DNA of 64,000 bases, taken from contig NZ_AUMC01000003.1 of the NCBI RefSeq assembly GCF_000443995.1, forward strand, positions 1 through 64,000, in the 5' to 3' direction. The notes beneath the pieces are model-generated. The model ran no database searches. It worked only from the letters and a program-made list of their open reading frames with translations, and was not told the origin of the DNA. Made by a program: the position numbers and the translations under genes. The DNA is from Bacteriovorax sp. BAL6_X (lineage in GTDB: Bacteria > Bdellovibrionota > Bacteriovoracia > Bacteriovoracales > Bacteriovoracaceae). Shown here one piece after another: positions 34,857-43,712 of this stretch; position 1 is the stretch's first letter; each line of letters begins with the position of its first letter.

Positions 34857-36860
34857 ATGTTTAAGTATATTTCTCTAATTTTAATCACACTTCTTGTGAG
34901 TTGCGGTGGTATTCAAATGATCAACCGAGATACTTCACATCTTTATACTGAAAAGTTTTTAAAAGACTTTGATGTCGCTAAAAAGAGCTTTGTTGATGGA
35001 AATAAGGAATTGGCACTTGGTCAACTAAATGCAATTCAAGATGCTAAGTTAAGGCCAGCTGAGCTTGCCACTAAGACAAATTTAATTGGTGTTATAAATT
35101 ATTCAAACCAAAACTATGAACAAGCAATTTTTCAATTTAATCTAGCTTTAAATAGCTCAGGTGAAGATGGCCAACTAAATGCTCAGATTAAACTTAATCT
35201 TGCGAGCAGTTATTATAAACTTGGTGATTTAGAAAATACTTTTAAAATTCTTGATGGAACTGACTCTAGATGGCTTTTGAATCGTGACTTAGAGAATTTC
35301 CATAAATTACGCTACCGCGTTTCAAAAGAACTGGACTTCCAATCAGTGGCACTTGATTCATTGCTTTGGTTAAACTCTGGTGCCAATACTGTTGAAGAAT
35401 TAAAAGTGAAGAAATTTTACGGTCAACTTGTTACTCAGTACTTCATTGTTGATCAAGCGGAACGTGTACGTTTAGTGCAAGATTTTAAAGAAGGAAAAGA
35501 TTTTGCTTGTGCCTATCTTTCATACTTAGAAATAGAACAATTAATTAATCAGGGAAATAAAGGAAAGGCCCAAGAGGTTGGGGACTGGGTTAAGTCTCAG
35601 TATAGTATGTACCCTGAGGTTGTTGGCCTAGTTACAGCACGTTTTGAAAATTTAAAGAAATATAGCAAAATTAATCTACGATCAATCGGAGTAGTTCTTC
35701 CACTAACTGGTGATAAAAGCAAGTTTGGAAAGAGAGCTCTTGCTGGTATTGATCACGCTGTTCGTAAGTATAATGAACAGAATTCAACGAAGCCAAATTT
35801 TCAACCAATTCAAATTAAGATATTTGATAGTATGGGAAGTGCAATTGTTGGAAAAGAAAAAGTTCGTGAAATGATTGAAAGAGAGAACTCTTCAATTATT
35901 ATAGGTGGACTCTTAAAAGATGAAGCAAAGGCACAATATGAGGCAGCAAGAAAATACGGTGCATTCTTTATTTCTCTATCACAAATTTATACAAGCAAGG
36001 ATGATAAAGGACACTTACTAATTGAGGTACCTGGTTCAGTTGAGTCTCAAGTGTCATTATTATTTTCTGAGAAATATCTTTCAAAATTTGGAAATAAAGT
36101 ATCAATTATCTATCCAAATACAGATACTGGTTATTCATATGTTGACTCTGCATGGAAGATGGCCGAGAAGGCCGGTGCGGAAATTGTTAGTATTCAATCA
36201 TTTGATACTAATCAGACAGACCACAGATCAACTGTTGCTAAGATCTTAGGCCTATACTTTACCCGCGAAAGACAAGAAGAATTTGAACTTCTAAAATCAG
36301 TTCATAAATTAGAAGGTAACACTTCAATTAGACGTGTACAGACTTTAGGGCCAATTGTGGACTTTGATTGGGTTCTGTTACCAGCAGCTCCTAATGATGC
36401 CCTACAATTGATTCCATCTTTTAACTATTACGATGCATTTAATGTAAATTTAGTAGGTGGCCCAAACTGGAGATCAAGAAGAATTTCAAGAGAGACTTCT
36501 AAACTAGGCAAGCTGTTCTTTGTGGATTCTGAGGTACCTCAGGGGGATTCAGGATTCGTTTCTAGTTATCAGTCTCGCTATGGACAACGTCCTGGTGTCG
36601 TCGAAATTCTAGGCTTTGAGGGGATGGCCCTGGCAGCTAATGTATTATCGTTAGGAGATTTTACAAGTCGCGATGAACTTGAAAGAACGCTGGTCAATGC
36701 GAAGAAAGTTGCAGGAATTACAGGATCTTGGAGACTGGAAGATGACGTGTGGATGAAGGACATGAATCTCATGAGCTTATATCGCGGTCGTTTGAATAAA
36801 GTAAATTTGACTATTGAAAAATCTGTTGAAAAACCAATTGAAGAGGAAGTAAGTAACTGA
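34857..36860 (+). CDS. LpoA-like lipoprotein with TPR and periplasmic-binding-protein domains
   Basis: Lipoprotein (667 aa) with lipobox LVSC and acylated Cys16 expected. Residues about 20-260 are helical and TPR-like (PAELATKTNLIGVINYSNQNYEQAIFQFNLAL). From about 275 a type I periplasmic-binding fold begins (SIGVVLPLTGDKSKFGKRALAGIDHAVRKYNEQ), as in LpoA/YraM, the outer-membrane activator of penicillin-binding protein 1A, and in branched-chain amino acid receptors. The TPR plus binding-fold arrangement favours an LpoA-type role in murein synthesis, which is inference. AAAGG precedes the ATG. Confidence 0.85.
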   Translation: MFKYISLILITLLVSCGGIQMINRDTSHLYTEKFLKDFDVAKKSFVDGNKELALGQLNAIQDAKLRPAELATKTNLIGVINYSNQNYEQAIFQFNLALNSSGEDGQLNAQIKLNLASSYYKLGDLENTFKILDGTDSRWLLNRDLENFHKLRYRVSKELDFQSVALDSLLWLNSGANTVEELKVKKFYGQLVTQYFIVDQAERVRLVQDFKEGKDFACAYLSYLEIEQLINQGNKGKAQEVGDWVKSQYSMYPEVVGLVTARFENLKKYSKINLRSIGVVLPLTGDKSKFGKRALAGIDHAVRKYNEQNSTKPNFQPIQIKIFDSMGSAIVGKEKVREMIERENSSIIIGGLLKDEAKAQYEAARKYGAFFISLSQIYTSKDDKGHLLIEVPGSVESQVSLLFSEKYLSKFGNKVSIIYPNTDTGYSYVDSAWKMAEKAGAEIVSIQSFDTNQTDHRSTVAKILGLYFTRERQEEFELLKSVHKLEGNTSIRRVQTLGPIVDFDWVLLPAAPNDALQLIPSFNYYDAFNVNLVGGPNWRSRRISRETSKLGKLFFVDSEVPQGDSGFVSSYQSRYGQRPGVVEILGFEGMALAANVLSLGDFTSRDELERTLVNAKKVAGITGSWRLEDDVWMKDMNLMSLYRGRLNKVNLTIEKSVEKPIEEEVSN

Positions 36861-36879
36861 CGCTAATGCGCCAGTTATA

Positions 36880-36984
36880 TTACTTCTTAGCAGCGTTGAT
36901 TCTGCGTAAAATTCTTGCTTTTTTCTTAAGTTGAGCTTTTTTCTTGCTCATTTTAGCAATAGTTTTCTTTCTACCTGCACCCAT
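36880..36984 (-). CDS. Very basic 34-residue protein, possibly ribosome-associated
   Basis: A short gene encoding MGAGRKKTIAKMSKKKAQL and a further 15 residues (34 in all), with 15 Lys/Arg. It has an excellent AAAGGAAAG site six bases before the ATG and a TATAAC -10-like box (37021-37026) upstream on the same strand. The KMSKKK core and RILRR tail recall very small ribosomal proteins (the bS22/COX24-like group), but the match is only impressionistic. It lies convergent to the LpoA-like gene, with the stop 20 bases from its end. The strong ribosome-binding site and composition argue against chance. Confidence 0.72.
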   Translation of the reverse strand: MGAGRKKTIAKMSKKKAQLKKKARILRRINAAKK

Positions 36985-37045
36985 AATCTTTCCTTTTGCG
37001 TAGTGTTAGAAAATAGTCTGGTTATACTAAAAAAAAATATCGATT

Positions 37046-37073
37046 TTGACAAGGGCCAAGTCATTTTTATAGG
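37046..37073 (+). promoter_or_regulatory. Candidate promoter of the AMP nucleosidase-mreB operon
   Basis: A perfect TTGACA (37046-37051) lies 16 bases upstream of TATAGG (37068-37073). Transcription would start about 100 bases before the gene at 37179, leaving a long leader. It is divergent from the small basic gene's -10 box at 37021-37026. Confidence 0.45.
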
Positions 37074-37178
37074 TATGCGCGGTGCTAAATTTATTATTAA
37101 TGGTTGTCAATAAAATGACCTAAATGGTACATTTTACATATATAAGCAAACGGATTGCTAATCAAAAGGTATAACGGA

Positions 37179-38237
37179 ATGTGCGCTGCAAAGAAAAAAG
37201 TGGCAGCTAAGAAAAAAGCTGCGAGCAAAACGACTAAAAAATCATCAAAAAAAGTTGCTAAAAAGAAAGTAACTAAGAAAGCTACAAAGAAAAAATCTGT
37301 AAAGAAAACTTCTTCACGTAAAGCAAGTTCTCCTACACAAGCTAGTTTATCAACTGCATTTGTTGATGAACTTTCTCTTAATACAAAATCAAAGTCTCCA
37401 GAATTAGGTGCTAACCTAGAAATGAAAAAAGCTGCTCTTAGAGCACGTCGTATTCACTGGAATGAAGATAAGCGTAAGATCGCAATTGATATGCTTGAGC
37501 GCTACACAGGTCACGACTTTAGAGACTTTCAACAACAAATTATTTTAACTAACTTTCACTACTACGTAGAAAGATTTAATGCCCTTCTAGATGACCATGT
37601 TTATACACAAGGATCGGCTTTTAAAGCTTCAAGTTCTAAGAAGGCTAAAGTAACAATTATTGAATTTGGTGTTGGTGCTGCAATGGCCGCTCTTATTGGT
37701 GAGCTTATTTCAGTTATCCATCCAAAGGCCGTTCTATTCTTAGGTCTTGCAGGTGCTGTTCACCCTTCTCTTAAAGTTGGTGATTTCGTACTGCCTATTG
37801 CTTCAATTAGAGCTGAAGGTGTTACTGAGCACTTTCTTCCTAGGGAAGTTCCTGCCCTTCCAACATTTAAAGTACAAAAATTCGTTTCTCAAATATTATT
37901 AGAACATGGGCATGATTACCGTACTGGAACGATCCACTCTACAGATTATCGATTCTGGGAGTTTGATGATCGCTTTAAGGAACGCTTAATTGAGCAAAGA
38001 GTTTTAGCTGTGGAAATGGAAACAGCCGCTCTTTTTGTATCGTGTTTTGTAAGTAAGGTTAATATCGGAGCATTACTTTTAATCTCTGATTGTCCAATGA
38101 CTAAGGATGGTATTAAAACGAAGAAGTCTGCTAAGTCGGTCTTCAAGAAATATACAGATATTCACATCGAGCTAGGTATTGAAGCAATGGCAGACATTGC
38201 TGACCGCGGTGAGAATATCAGACACTATCATTGGTAA
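37179..38237 (+). CDS. AMP nucleosidase with a lysine-rich N-terminal tail
   Basis: Nucleoside-phosphorylase-fold protein (352 aa) most like the compact AMP nucleosidases, which hydrolyse AMP to adenine and ribose 5-phosphate. WNEDKRKIAIDMLERYTG and IILTNFHYYVERFNAL start the enzyme core at about residue 93. GVGAAMAALIGEL, LFLGLAGAVHPSLKVGDFV, the active-site VEMETAALF and LLISDCPM follow. Residues 1-50 are a histone H1-like tail with 22 lysines in the first 48 positions. ATG 37179 follows ACGGA; the frame also opens at 37155. mreB follows after 21 bases. Confidence 0.85.
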   Translation: MCAAKKKVAAKKKAASKTTKKSSKKVAKKKVTKKATKKKSVKKTSSRKASSPTQASLSTAFVDELSLNTKSKSPELGANLEMKKAALRARRIHWNEDKRKIAIDMLERYTGHDFRDFQQQIILTNFHYYVERFNALLDDHVYTQGSAFKASSSKKAKVTIIEFGVGAAMAALIGELISVIHPKAVLFLGLAGAVHPSLKVGDFVLPIASIRAEGVTEHFLPREVPALPTFKVQKFVSQILLEHGHDYRTGTIHSTDYRFWEFDDRFKERLIEQRVLAVEMETAALFVSCFVSKVNIGALLLISDCPMTKDGIKTKKSAKSVFKKYTDIHIELGIEAMADIADRGENIRHYHW

Positions 38238-39299
<1,062 letters not shown>

Positions 39300-39318
39300 G
39301 TCGAAGACAGGTTTACAA

Positions 39319-40110
39319 TTGAATTCTAAAAATCTTTTTATCGAATTAGAGCTCTCTGATATAAAACTAAAAATCAGGGAGCTCATTGCCACTAAGAGTA
39401 AATTAAAAATTTGGACGAACTCACAGCAAGTTGCTTCTGTTGAGATTTTTGCCATTGAAGAAGATACTCTAATTATTGATGATAATCATTCTCTTGATGG
39501 TGTTGTGATGGCGAACTTTAGTCTTCGCTATATGAGCTATTTTTTTAAGGGTATTATTAATAGAGGTAAATTAAAAATTGATGGTAAGGTATATCGAAGT
39601 GAAAGAAGAGCAGATATGAGATTTAATGTTTCATATATGACGTCTTCATACCTCTACTTTGATGCAATTGAAGAAGATCTGCCATCAGCACAAAACGTTC
39701 TTCACTTTAATAAATCGAAAAATAAAGAAGACTCATTCATTAAAGATTTCACTACATCAATGAGTGACTTTCCTGAATTAAGAGGTGCTAAGTTAATTGA
39801 TATCTCTACAAATGGTGCTTCATTTGTTATGTCTCTTCAGGACTTCAAAAACTTTTCAAATAAGAAGTTCTCAATGGGGACTTTAGTTTTAGAAAAGAAC
39901 TCGTATGATGTCTCAAATATCCAAAAAGTTTACGATATCGATTATGTGAACTTTAGACTTGATAATATTCCAATGAAAAAAATTGGTATTAAGTTTGAGA
40001 GTAATAGTGAACTAGAATCGTACCTACAAGAGCTTGATGACAAATCAATAATTTTAACTTCACTTGATGAGGAATTTAATAAGTATATTAATCAAAAAAT
40101 AGAGGAGTAG
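39319..40110 (+). CDS. PilZ-domain protein, likely c-di-GMP receptor
   Basis: Cytoplasmic protein (263 aa). The C-terminal half shows PilZ hallmarks: an RxxxR-type stretch RSERRADMRF (about 92-101) and, further on, the D/NxSxxG motif as DISTNGASF. Together these normally bind cyclic di-GMP. The N-terminal 90 residues resemble the YcgR-N/flagellar-brake layout, but that is uncertain. It starts at TTG 39319 behind ACAGG, with a 12-bp hairpin just inside the frame (39349-39384). The position after mreB suggests c-di-GMP input into envelope growth. An HD-GYP phosphodiesterase is encoded at 55385-56518. Confidence 0.75.
   Translation: MNSKNLFIELELSDIKLKIRELIATKSKLKIWTNSQQVASVEIFAIEEDTLIIDDNHSLDGVVMANFSLRYMSYFFKGIINRGKLKIDGKVYRSERRADMRFNVSYMTSSYLYFDAIEEDLPSAQNVLHFNKSKNKEDSFIKDFTTSMSDFPELRGAKLIDISTNGASFVMSLQDFKNFSNKKFSMGTLVLEKNSYDVSNIQKVYDIDYVNFRLDNIPMKKIGIKFESNSELESYLQELDDKSIILTSLDEEFNKYINQKIEE
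39349..39384 (+). other. Strong hairpin inside the 5' end of the PilZ gene
   Basis: GAGCTCTCTGAT (39349-39360) and ATCAGGGAGCTC (39373-39384) form a 12-pair stem with one G-U pair and a 12-base A-rich loop. It begins 30 bases after the TTG start. No T-run follows, so it is not a terminator; it may slow translation or protect mRNA. Confidence 0.6.
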
Positions 40111-40113
40111 TTT

Positions 40114-40869
40114 ATGTTGCGACCTCTTGGTGTGCTTTTTCTATTCTTAGTTGTTTCATGTAGTGTTCTAGACGAGGATCTGAACGATCATCTAACGGCA
40201 TCTACTAACCAATATAAGCAATTAGAAGTAAGTGGCGAATACCTTGTTGATACGATGTCTGGTTTTAATAAGGATCGCGAATACGTACGTAAAACACAGA
40301 TTATTTCTCCTGTTAATAAGTCTCAAATCTATGAAAAGACAATCGTCATTTCGAAGCGAAAGAAAATTGCTAAAAAATTATTCTTCTTAGTACCAATAAA
40401 GTATGAATCAACATTTTATTTGAATAACGATATCTACACCGTAAGTGGAGAGATTGACTTAAAAAGAAGAAAGATTCTCTATAATTTAAACTCACCCGAA
40501 TATAAATGGCTGGGACAACGTGAATACGACGTCCCTCAGGAAGTAAAAGCAATTTGTTTTTACTCATCGATCATTGAATGTGCAAAAGTATCAGGGTTTA
40601 TTAAGAAGGCCATAGAGAAAAAAAATGGTGATATGAATTTTCATATTCTTTGGGAGAGTTTTCCTTATTTTCAAGAACAATACTTAAATATTCCTAAAGA
40701 AATCCTTTCAGAAGCAAGATTGAGTTTTGATGATTTTGATAAAAAAGGAAATTATCGCTTTCTTTTAGCCGCTGGCGGCCAGGAACAAGTGTATATATTA
40801 AATAAAAACTTAGATGTTGTGGGACACTACTGGGCATCCCAGGGCCTATCAAAAGAGTTGGTTAAATGA
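40114..40869 (+). CDS. Lipoprotein of unknown function
   Basis: Lipoprotein (251 aa) with lipobox VVSC (Cys16 acylated). The residue after the Cys is Ser and no Asp at +2 is seen, so outer-membrane sorting is possible. The mature part is beta-rich, with no domain I recognise. YLVDTMSGFNKDREYVRKTQIISPVNKSQIYEKTIV and a late Trp/Tyr segment (VVGHYWASQG) stand out. It is preceded by the PilZ gene (three-base gap) and overlaps the dppB-like start by four bases. It is not a typical solute-binding protein, being far too short for the oligopeptide type. Confidence 0.85.
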   Translation: MLRPLGVLFLFLVVSCSVLDEDLNDHLTASTNQYKQLEVSGEYLVDTMSGFNKDREYVRKTQIISPVNKSQIYEKTIVISKRKKIAKKLFFLVPIKYESTFYLNNDIYTVSGEIDLKRRKILYNLNSPEYKWLGQREYDVPQEVKAICFYSSIIECAKVSGFIKKAIEKKNGDMNFHILWESFPYFQEQYLNIPKEILSEARLSFDDFDKKGNYRFLLAAGGQEQVYILNKNLDVVGHYWASQGLSKELVK

Positions 40870-41762
40870 AGTTATTCTTAAAATCATTTTTTACATTATT
40901 TTTTGCAATCACAACGATATTTTTTGCCTTGAGACTTACTCCTGGTGATCCAGTGGAAAGATTACTTGGGCCTGAGGCCAAGGTCGAAGAGATTCAAAAG
41001 TATCGTGCTGAGCTTGGACTTGATAAGGGACTGGTTGAGCAGTACTTTGATTTTGCAAAAGGAATTATCACTCTTGACCTTGGAATGTCTTTTTTTAAAA
41101 AAGAGTCAGTAGTTACTCTAATAAAACAAAATTTGCCACCAACACTTGTATTGGCCTTAATTTCAATTTTAATATCGACTCCAATTGGAATTGGAATCGG
41201 TGTTGTTTCTGCTATCAAGAAGTCGCAATTACCAGACACTACCATACGTGTGATTACATTGACCTTGTTGTCATTTCCAATTTTCTCATTGGCGCCGCTG
41301 CTTGTTTTAGTTTTCTCAATTAAACTTGGGATTTTTCCAGTTTCTCAGTGGGAATCTGTCATGCACATGGTGATCCCTGTGACGACATTAGTTCTTCCTC
41401 TATCATCTGTTATCGTAAGAGTAATGAGGAATAAGTATCTTGAAGAAGAATCCCAATTATGGGTTTTGGTTTTAAATGCAAAAGGACTTACGAATTCGGC
41501 CATTATTTATCGTCTTGTTAAAATTTGTATGCCAACTATTTTAAATGTTGTTGCTATTCAACTTTCTGTAGTTCTGGCCGGTACTGTTATTACTGAAACT
41601 ATTTTTGATATTCCGGGACTTGGCTCTCTTTTATTTGAGGCGATTAATAATCGTGACTACCCACTCGTTCAAGGAATTATCGCTTACTCAACAGTTATAT
41701 ATATGCTTGTTTATGTATTAGTTGATTACTTAAATGAAAAAATTGATCCAAGGATAGGTTAG
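40866..41762 (+). CDS. Peptide-type ABC transporter permease (DppB/OppB family)
   Basis: Inner-membrane permease (298 aa) with about six transmembrane segments. The family start RLTPGDPVERLLG is followed by the EAA-like cytoplasmic loop and the conserved FDIPGLGSLLFEAINNRDYPLVQG near the C-terminus. It belongs to the oligopeptide/dipeptide/nickel group. It overlaps the upstream lipoprotein gene and the downstream permease (TAGTG). Neither the binding protein nor the ATPase genes are adjacent, so the transporter is incomplete here. Confidence 0.92.
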   Translation: MKLFLKSFFTLFFAITTIFFALRLTPGDPVERLLGPEAKVEEIQKYRAELGLDKGLVEQYFDFAKGIITLDLGMSFFKKESVVTLIKQNLPPTLVLALISILISTPIGIGIGVVSAIKKSQLPDTTIRVITLTLLSFPIFSLAPLLVLVFSIKLGIFPVSQWESVMHMVIPVTTLVLPLSSVIVRVMRNKYLEEESQLWVLVLNAKGLTNSAIIYRLVKICMPTILNVVAIQLSVVLAGTVITETIFDIPGLGSLLFEAINNRDYPLVQGIIAYSTVIYMLVYVLVDYLNEKIDPRIG

Positions 41763-42589
41763 TGAGAAAGAAGAAAATAAATAATGAAATGATCTTCGGT
41801 GGCGTTATCCTTTCAATTTATATTGTATGGGCCTTGCTTTGGTTGTTTGCGAATGGTTTCAACTATACACCTTCAAGTATTATCTCTCATGAATTGTTTG
41901 CTCCTTTTTCGCAGAACTATTTTTTAGGTACGGACATCAATGGAAGGAGTCTATTTAAAGTTCTAAGCGTTGGTCTTATTTATACAGTTGGAATTTCACT
42001 CTTAATTAGTTGTAGTGCGTGTGTAATTGGTATTGTAATAGGTTACTTATCTGCAATCAAAATTAAATTTGTTTCTGAAATAATGGATATGTTTACTAAC
42101 TTAATCTTTATTTTCCCTAGTATTTTACTAGCAATTTTAGTCATGTCATTTTCGGGACAATCTTTTACTGGATTAGTACTGTGTCTAATTTTTACATCTT
42201 GGCCTGGCTACGCTCGTATTGCTCGGGGAGAGACAATGCGAGTCCTAAACTTAGGCTACGTTGAAAGTGCTAGAGCAATTGGTGTAAGTGAATTTCGTTT
42301 ATTTTATAAGTCAATTTTACCAAGTATTGTGCCAGTTATTTCCATTCACTTTGTTCTTGGAATAAGTGGAGTTATAATTAGTGAGGCTAGTTTAGGATTC
42401 CTTGGATTGGGGGCGAGTGAATACTCATGGGGAGCAATCCTTGCAATGGCAAAACTAGTTCTTTTAGAAGCACCACATGTTGTTATTGTGACTAGCTTAC
42501 TAATGACTGGTTTGATTATTTCACTAAATCTCTTCGGTGATGGCCTAAGAGATTATTTAGATCCAAAACTCAAAGGTAAAGGCAAATAG
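41762..42589 (+). CDS. Peptide-type ABC transporter permease (DppC/OppC family)
   Basis: Second permease (275 aa), a GTG start overlapping the previous stop by one base. Family features are FLGTDINGRSLFKVLSVG, the EAA loop ARIARGETMRVLNLGYVESARAIGVSEFRLF and the SLGFLGLGASEYSWGAILAMAK segment. It pairs with the upstream DppB-type permease and is followed at once by nagZ. A muropeptide-uptake role is therefore plausible (inference), with the ATPases supplied from elsewhere. Confidence 0.92.
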   Translation: MRKKKINNEMIFGGVILSIYIVWALLWLFANGFNYTPSSIISHELFAPFSQNYFLGTDINGRSLFKVLSVGLIYTVGISLLISCSACVIGIVIGYLSAIKIKFVSEIMDMFTNLIFIFPSILLAILVMSFSGQSFTGLVLCLIFTSWPGYARIARGETMRVLNLGYVESARAIGVSEFRLFYKSILPSIVPVISIHFVLGISGVIISEASLGFLGLGASEYSWGAILAMAKLVLLEAPHVVIVTSLLMTGLIISLNLFGDGLRDYLDPKLKGKGK

Positions 42590-43651
42590 ATGAATAATAT
42601 ATTGGGGCAATTGTTTATTACAGGTATTAGTGGTACGCAATTAACAGCAGAAGAAGAAAACTTTATTCAAAAAGAAAATATTGGTGGAGTTATTCTGTTC
42701 AAACAAAACTATGAGTCACCTGCCCAACTAGCAGAGTTAATTAATAATATTCAATCTTTAAGAGATAATTACCCGCTTTTTATTGCTACTGACCATGAGG
42801 GTGGAAGAGTACAAAGATTTCGTGAAGGCTTTACAATTATTCCTCCGATGTTAGATGTTGCAAAGACTGATTCTCCAAAGCTATGCTTTGAAATATCGCA
42901 ATTGATGTCTAATGAGCTTTTAAGTTGTGGTGTAAATATAAATCTTGGCCCAGTTTGTGATATTTTTACAAATCCGAAAAATACAGTAATTGGAGATCGT
43001 GCTTTTGGTGATAATGCGGATGATGTAACGAAATTTGTTTCAGCTATAATTCGAGGCCAACAAACTAGTGGGATTATGTCATGTGCGAAGCACTTTCCTG
43101 GACATGGGGATACATTAGAAGATTCTCACTTTAAGCTTCCAGTCGTAAATAAGTCTCTTGAAGAGCTCAGAGCAAATGAATTTATACCATTTGTAAAAGC
43201 GGTTAAAGCTAGAGTCGACTTTGTTATGATGGCCCATTTAAAAGTGGATGCGATTGATCCAGATAATATTTGTACATTTTCAAAAAAAGCTTATGAAATA
43301 ATTCGTGAGGAACTGCGCTTTAAGAAAGTAATTATATCTGATGATATGGAAATGAAGGCCATCTCTGATGAAATTTCAATTGGTGAAGCAGCTACTAAAG
43401 CTCTTAGTGCCGGTGCAGATATTATCGAATACCGTTCATTTGCTGCATGTCGAGAAGCATATAATTATGTGAAACAGGCCCTTGAGGCCGGTGATATTGA
43501 TAAAGTGGATATCTCACAAAAATACGAACGTGTTCTAGAGCTTAAGAAAAAATACCTTTCAAATTACTCACCTACTTATATTCCAGACGTCGCTGGTAAG
43601 GTGGGAACCAAAGAGAACTTATCTATTGTTGAGCAGGTTAATCAAGGTTAG
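42590..43651 (+). CDS. nagZ: Beta-N-acetylhexosaminidase NagZ
   Basis: GH3 glycosidase (353 aa) that removes N-acetylglucosamine from recycled murein fragments in the cytoplasm. The diagnostic KHFPGHGDTLEDSH motif (about 167-180, with the catalytic His/Asp dyad) and the nucleophile region VIISDDMEMKAIS are present, along with TDHEGGRVQRF near the start. No signal peptide is seen. AAGG precedes the ATG and the gene abuts the permease stop. It is probably the last gene of the mreB operon. Confidence 0.95.
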   Translation: MNNILGQLFITGISGTQLTAEEENFIQKENIGGVILFKQNYESPAQLAELINNIQSLRDNYPLFIATDHEGGRVQRFREGFTIIPPMLDVAKTDSPKLCFEISQLMSNELLSCGVNINLGPVCDIFTNPKNTVIGDRAFGDNADDVTKFVSAIIRGQQTSGIMSCAKHFPGHGDTLEDSHFKLPVVNKSLEELRANEFIPFVKAVKARVDFVMMAHLKVDAIDPDNICTFSKKAYEIIREELRFKKVIISDDMEMKAISDEISIGEAATKALSAGADIIEYRSFAACREAYNYVKQALEAGDIDKVDISQKYERVLELKKKYLSNYSPTYIPDVAGKVGTKENLSIVEQVNQG

Positions 43652-43712
43652 CACATAGGGCCAATATTGCCTCTAACTGCTTGAAATCAATTATTTTTGA
43701 TATTCTTATGTT

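Noticed and set aside
36931-37113. Plus-strand 60-codon open frame
   Set aside because: It is the shadow of the minus-strand basic gene and its promoter, with no ribosome-binding site and a low-complexity Phe/Ser product.
43681-43712. Promoter TTGAAA/TATTCT before tadC
   Set aside because: The spacer is only 14 bases, too short for a normal promoter, so I did not list it as a feature.
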